Origin: Bordetella ansorpii
GTDB taxonomy: Bacteria; Pseudomonadota; Gammaproteobacteria; Burkholderiales; Burkholderiaceae_B
DNA: 64,000 nucleotides
Assembly: GCF_900078315.1 (NCBI RefSeq)
Contig: NZ_FKBS01000014.1
Location: 246,802-310,801, forward strand
Direction: 5' to 3'
Shown here: positions 61,406 through 64,000 of the stretch, piece after piece
Layout: each line of letters begins with the position of its first letter
Numbering within the stretch: position 1 is the first letter of the stretch
Notes under the pieces: generated by a model
The model's input: only the letters and a program-made list of their open reading frames with translations
Database searches by the model: none
What the model was told of the DNA's origin: nothing
Made by a program: the position numbers and the translations under genes

Positions 61406-63541
61406 ATGTTCGAATTCAAGAAGACTGGTCAGCAGCAGAAGCAGCGCTTCCGGCTGCGCGCCTGGGTAGGCGCGGCGGTGGCGTTGCTGTGCTTCGGCGT
61501 CTTGATCGGACGCTTCTGGTATCTGCAGGTCGACCGCTACGAAGGCCTGTCGCAGCGCGCCGACCGCAACCGCATCGCGGTCGTGCCCATTCCGCCGCGG
61601 CGCGGCGAGATCCTCGACCGCAACGGCGAGGTTCTGGCGCGCAACTATCGCACCTATACGCTGGACGTCGTGCCCGCCCGCGCCGGCGACCTGGGCAATC
61701 TGTTCGAGCGCCTGTCGCAGGTGGTCTATCTCAGTCCCAACGACCAGCGCAAGTTTCGCCGCCTGGTCGGCGAGTCGGGCCGCTATGCCACGCTGACGCT
61801 GCGCAACAACCTGAACGACACCGAGGCGGCCTGGTTCGCCGCGCACGCCTTCGAGTTTCCCGGCGTCGAACTGCGCGCGCGCTGGGTGCGCGAGTATCCG
61901 CAGGGCGCCGCCGCCGGCCACGTGGTGGGCTACATCGGCCGCATTGCCGAGAGCGACCTCGACGAACTGGACCGCGCGGGCGAGTCCGGCAACTACCGCG
62001 GCACCGACGTCATCGGCAAGAAGGGCATCGAGAAATCCTGGGAAAGCCAACTGCATGGCCGCACCGGGGTGGAGGAAGTCGAAGTCACCGCGGGCGGCCG
62101 GCCGGTGCGCACGTTGCGCCGCACGGATCCGGTGCCGGGCTCGGACATCATGCTGTCCATCGACATGGGCCTGCAGCGCGTCGCCGAAGAGGCCTTCGAG
62201 GGCCGCCGGGGCGCGTTGGTCGCGATCGATCCGGACACCGGCGAAGTGCTGGCCTTCGTGTCGCAGCCTTCGTTCGATCCGAACCTGTTCGTCGACGGCA
62301 TCGACGTCGAGAACTGGAAGCTGCTGAACGAGTCCCCCGATCATCCGCTGATCAACCGGCCGCTGTACGGCACCTATCCCATCGGTTCCACCTACAAGCC
62401 TTTCGTGGGCCTGGCAGCCCTGGAGTTGGGCAAGCGCAGCGCCACCGAGCGCATTCCGGATCCCGGCTACTACGAATTCGGTGGCCAGCGGTTCCGCAAC
62501 GCCGGGGGCGCCGCCTACGGCATGACGGACATGCACAAGGCCATCGTGGTGTCGTCCGATACCTATTTCTACTCGCTGGGGCCCGAGATCGGCGTCAACG
62601 CATTGCACGATTTCACCAAGCAGTTCGGCTTCGGCCAGATCACCGGCATCGACCTGGACGGCGAGAAGGCCGGCGTGCTGCCGTCCACCGAATGGAAGCG
62701 CAAGGCTTACAAGGACCGCGAGCGGCAACGCTGGTATGCCGGCGAGACCATCTCCGTGGCGGTGGGGCAGGGCTACAACGCCTTCACGCTGCTGCAACTG
62801 GCGCAGGGCACGTCCACCATGGCCAACAGCGGCCTGTATCGCAAGCCGCATCTGGTGCATGCCGTGCGCGATCCGCGCACGGGCGTGGCCGAGAAGACCA
62901 AGTCCGCGCCCGATTACCAGATTCCCCTGAAGCAGCAGAACGTCGACATCATCAAGTCCGCCATGGCCGACGTGGTCAAGTCGGGGACGGCGCGGCGCGC
63001 CTTCGCCAATACGGCTTACCAGGCGGCCGGCAAGACGGGCACGGCGCAGGTGTTCAGCCTGCGTGGCTCGCACTACCGTGCCTCGGAAGTGTCCGAACGG
63101 CTGCGCGACCATGCCCTGTTCATGGGCTTCGCGCCGGTCGACCATCCGCGCATCGCGGTGGCGCTGATCGTCGAGAACGCGGGGTGGGGCGCCAGCGTCG
63201 CCGCGCCGGTGGCGCGCAAGGTGTTCGATTACTGGCTGGTCGAGCGAGGCCGCCAGCCCACGCGCAGCGCCGACGGCAAGGATGGCCAGGCCGGCGCCAC
63301 GGCCGGCGCGGAGCCGGCCTCTCCGGGGGCCGTGTCGTCCCAGGTGTTCAGCGACGTCGAGGCCCTGCGTCCCGCGCGCCAGGCCGCTGCCGAATCCGCC
63401 AGGCCCCGCATGCCCGTCACGCCTGCCTCGCCCGGCCCGCAGCCCACCAGACCCGCCACGCCGCCGCCCGAGGCCGCGTTGCCGGCCCGGCCGAATCCCG
63501 GCGCCGTGGTCGCTGCCACCCGATCCGGAGCCGGTGAATGA
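61406..63541 (+). CDS. mrdA: Penicillin-binding protein 2 (MrdA)
   Basis: A 711-residue class B transpeptidase. Membrane anchor about 20-40, dimerisation domain with RGEILDRNGEVLARN, then the transpeptidase domain: Ser328-x-x-Lys331 (PIGSTYKPF), SSD in VVSSDTYFYS and KTGTAQ. It makes cross-links during cell elongation with RodA. A Pro/Ala-rich tail of about 80 residues past the catalytic domain is longer than in E. coli. Its stop overlaps the rodA start as ATGA. Confidence 0.95.
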   Translation: MFEFKKTGQQQKQRFRLRAWVGAAVALLCFGVLIGRFWYLQVDRYEGLSQRADRNRIAVVPIPPRRGEILDRNGEVLARNYRTYTLDVVPARAGDLGNLFERLSQVVYLSPNDQRKFRRLVGESGRYATLTLRNNLNDTEAAWFAAHAFEFPGVELRARWVREYPQGAAAGHVVGYIGRIAESDLDELDRAGESGNYRGTDVIGKKGIEKSWESQLHGRTGVEEVEVTAGGRPVRTLRRTDPVPGSDIMLSIDMGLQRVAEEAFEGRRGALVAIDPDTGEVLAFVSQPSFDPNLFVDGIDVENWKLLNESPDHPLINRPLYGTYPIGSTYKPFVGLAALELGKRSATERIPDPGYYEFGGQRFRNAGGAAYGMTDMHKAIVVSSDTYFYSLGPEIGVNALHDFTKQFGFGQITGIDLDGEKAGVLPSTEWKRKAYKDRERQRWYAGETISVAVGQGYNAFTLLQLAQGTSTMANSGLYRKPHLVHAVRDPRTGVAEKTKSAPDYQIPLKQQNVDIIKSAMADVVKSGTARRAFANTAYQAAGKTGTAQVFSLRGSHYRASEVSERLRDHALFMGFAPVDHPRIAVALIVENAGWGASVAAPVARKVFDYWLVERGRQPTRSADGKDGQAGATAGAEPASPGAVSSQVFSDVEALRPARQAAAESARPRMPVTPASPGPQPTRPATPPPEAALPARPNPGAVVAATRSGAGE

Positions 63542-64000
63542 AGCGTCTGGGTCTGGTGCTGCTGCGCGTGGTGATGGCGTTCGACTGGCCGCTGCTGCTG
63601 ATCCTGCTGTTGTTCGCGGGCCTGGGGCTGACGGTGATGCATTCGGCCGTGGGCAGTACCGACTGGCGCTTCGCCGACCAGTCGCGCAACTTCCTGGCAG
63701 CCTTCGTCGCCATGTGGATCGTGGCCCTGGTGCCGCCCAATATGCTGATGAGGATGGCCCTGCCGTTCTACATCATCGGCGTGGTGCTGCTGCTGGGCGT
63801 GGAGTTCTTCGGCGAGACCAGCAAGGGCGCCACGCGCTGGCTGAACCTGGGCATCACGCGCATCCAGCCGTCCGAGATGATGAAGATCGCCGTGCCGATG
63901 ATGCTGGCCTGGTATTTCCAGCGGCACGAAGGGGCGGTGCGGATCATCGACTTCTTCGTGGCGGCGGCCATGCTGGCCGCGCCGTTCGCCCTGATCGTGC
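63538..64000 (+). CDS. rodA: RodA peptidoglycan glycosyltransferase (cut by window end)
   Basis: The first 154 residues of a SEDS-family protein. Start ATG overlaps the mrdA stop. It begins MKRLGLVLLRVVMAFDWPLL and contains ETSKGATRWLNLG and RIQPSEMMKIAVPMMLAWYF, the diagnostic RodA/FtsW block. With PBP2 it polymerises glycan for elongation. The rest lies beyond the window. Confidence 0.94.
   Translation, partial: MKRLGLVLLRVVMAFDWPLLLILLLFAGLGLTVMHSAVGSTDWRFADQSRNFLAAFVAMWIVALVPPNMLMRMALPFYIIGVVLLLGVEFFGETSKGATRWLNLGITRIQPSEMMKIAVPMMLAWYFQRHEGAVRIIDFFVAAAMLAAPFALIV

Overview
The window is GC-rich chromosomal DNA of a betaproteobacterium, most likely Alcaligenaceae (Bordetella/Achromobacter group). 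The clues are five solitary Bug-type (tripartite-tricarboxylate family) binding proteins, MetX/MetW side by side, a GatCAB operon next to mreBCD-mrdAB, and a Bordetella-style trimeric porin. The species is inferred from gene content and was not checked by any search.

Layout. 1-7370: acyl-CoA catabolism (two enoyl-CoA hydratases, a nitronate monooxygenase-like flavoprotein, TetR regulator, acyl-CoA dehydrogenase, CaiB-type CoA transferase, double-domain 3-hydroxyacyl-CoA dehydrogenase). 7481-8389: membrane-anchored dihaem cytochrome c. 8602-10634: tRNA-Arg(CCG) followed by a decayed integrase, a membrane-anchored Mrr-like nuclease and gene-poor DNA, i.e. an island remnant. 10635-14422: carboxymuconolactone-decarboxylase-type protein, FAD oxidoreductase and a Bug protein. 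14712-16765: spermidine-synthase-like methyltransferase fold, then a CI-like S24 repressor facing a small coiled-coil membrane protein (prophage remnant). 16795-24407: deacylase, two Bug proteins, two LysR regulators, a ComA-like phosphosulfolactate synthase homologue and a cytoplasmic sulfatase. 24593-27987: GntR regulator, RraA-like aldolase, Bug and dehydrogenase. 28003-32480: accessory block with about 1 kb of gene-poor DNA, three tandem paralogous membrane-anchored proteins of unknown function and a hipBA module with a duplicated dyad operator. 32494-36865: gshA, hydrolase, lipoprotein, short LuxR protein, AEC transporter. 37005-42705: a sulfolactate degradation cluster (suyA, suyB, Bug, slcC-like, comC-like) with a divergent HutC/GntR regulator and a 36-bp operator-like palindrome. 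42791-44703: SAM-II riboswitch, metX, metW. 44805-50889: malate:quinone oxidoreductase, AmpG-like permease, porin, amino-acid permease. 51116-54247: WYL regulator, VOC protein, higBA, GFA protein, exonuclease III. 54425-64000: pyrE, gatCAB, mreBCD, mrdA, rodA (cut by the window end).

How the genes work together. The most coherent system is sulfolactate use: SlcC-type oxidation of (S)-sulfolactate to sulfopyruvate, ComC-type reduction to (R)-sulfolactate, and SuyAB cleavage to pyruvate and sulfite, probably induced through the divergent regulator. A second, unconnected sulfur-flavoured cluster (sulfatase, Bug, ComA homologue) lies about 15 kb away and has no obvious described pathway. The accessory parts carry two toxin-antitoxin modules (hipBA, higBA), a prophage repressor remnant and a tRNA-associated nuclease. 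The least explained elements are the three-paralogue operon and the DNA upstream of it.
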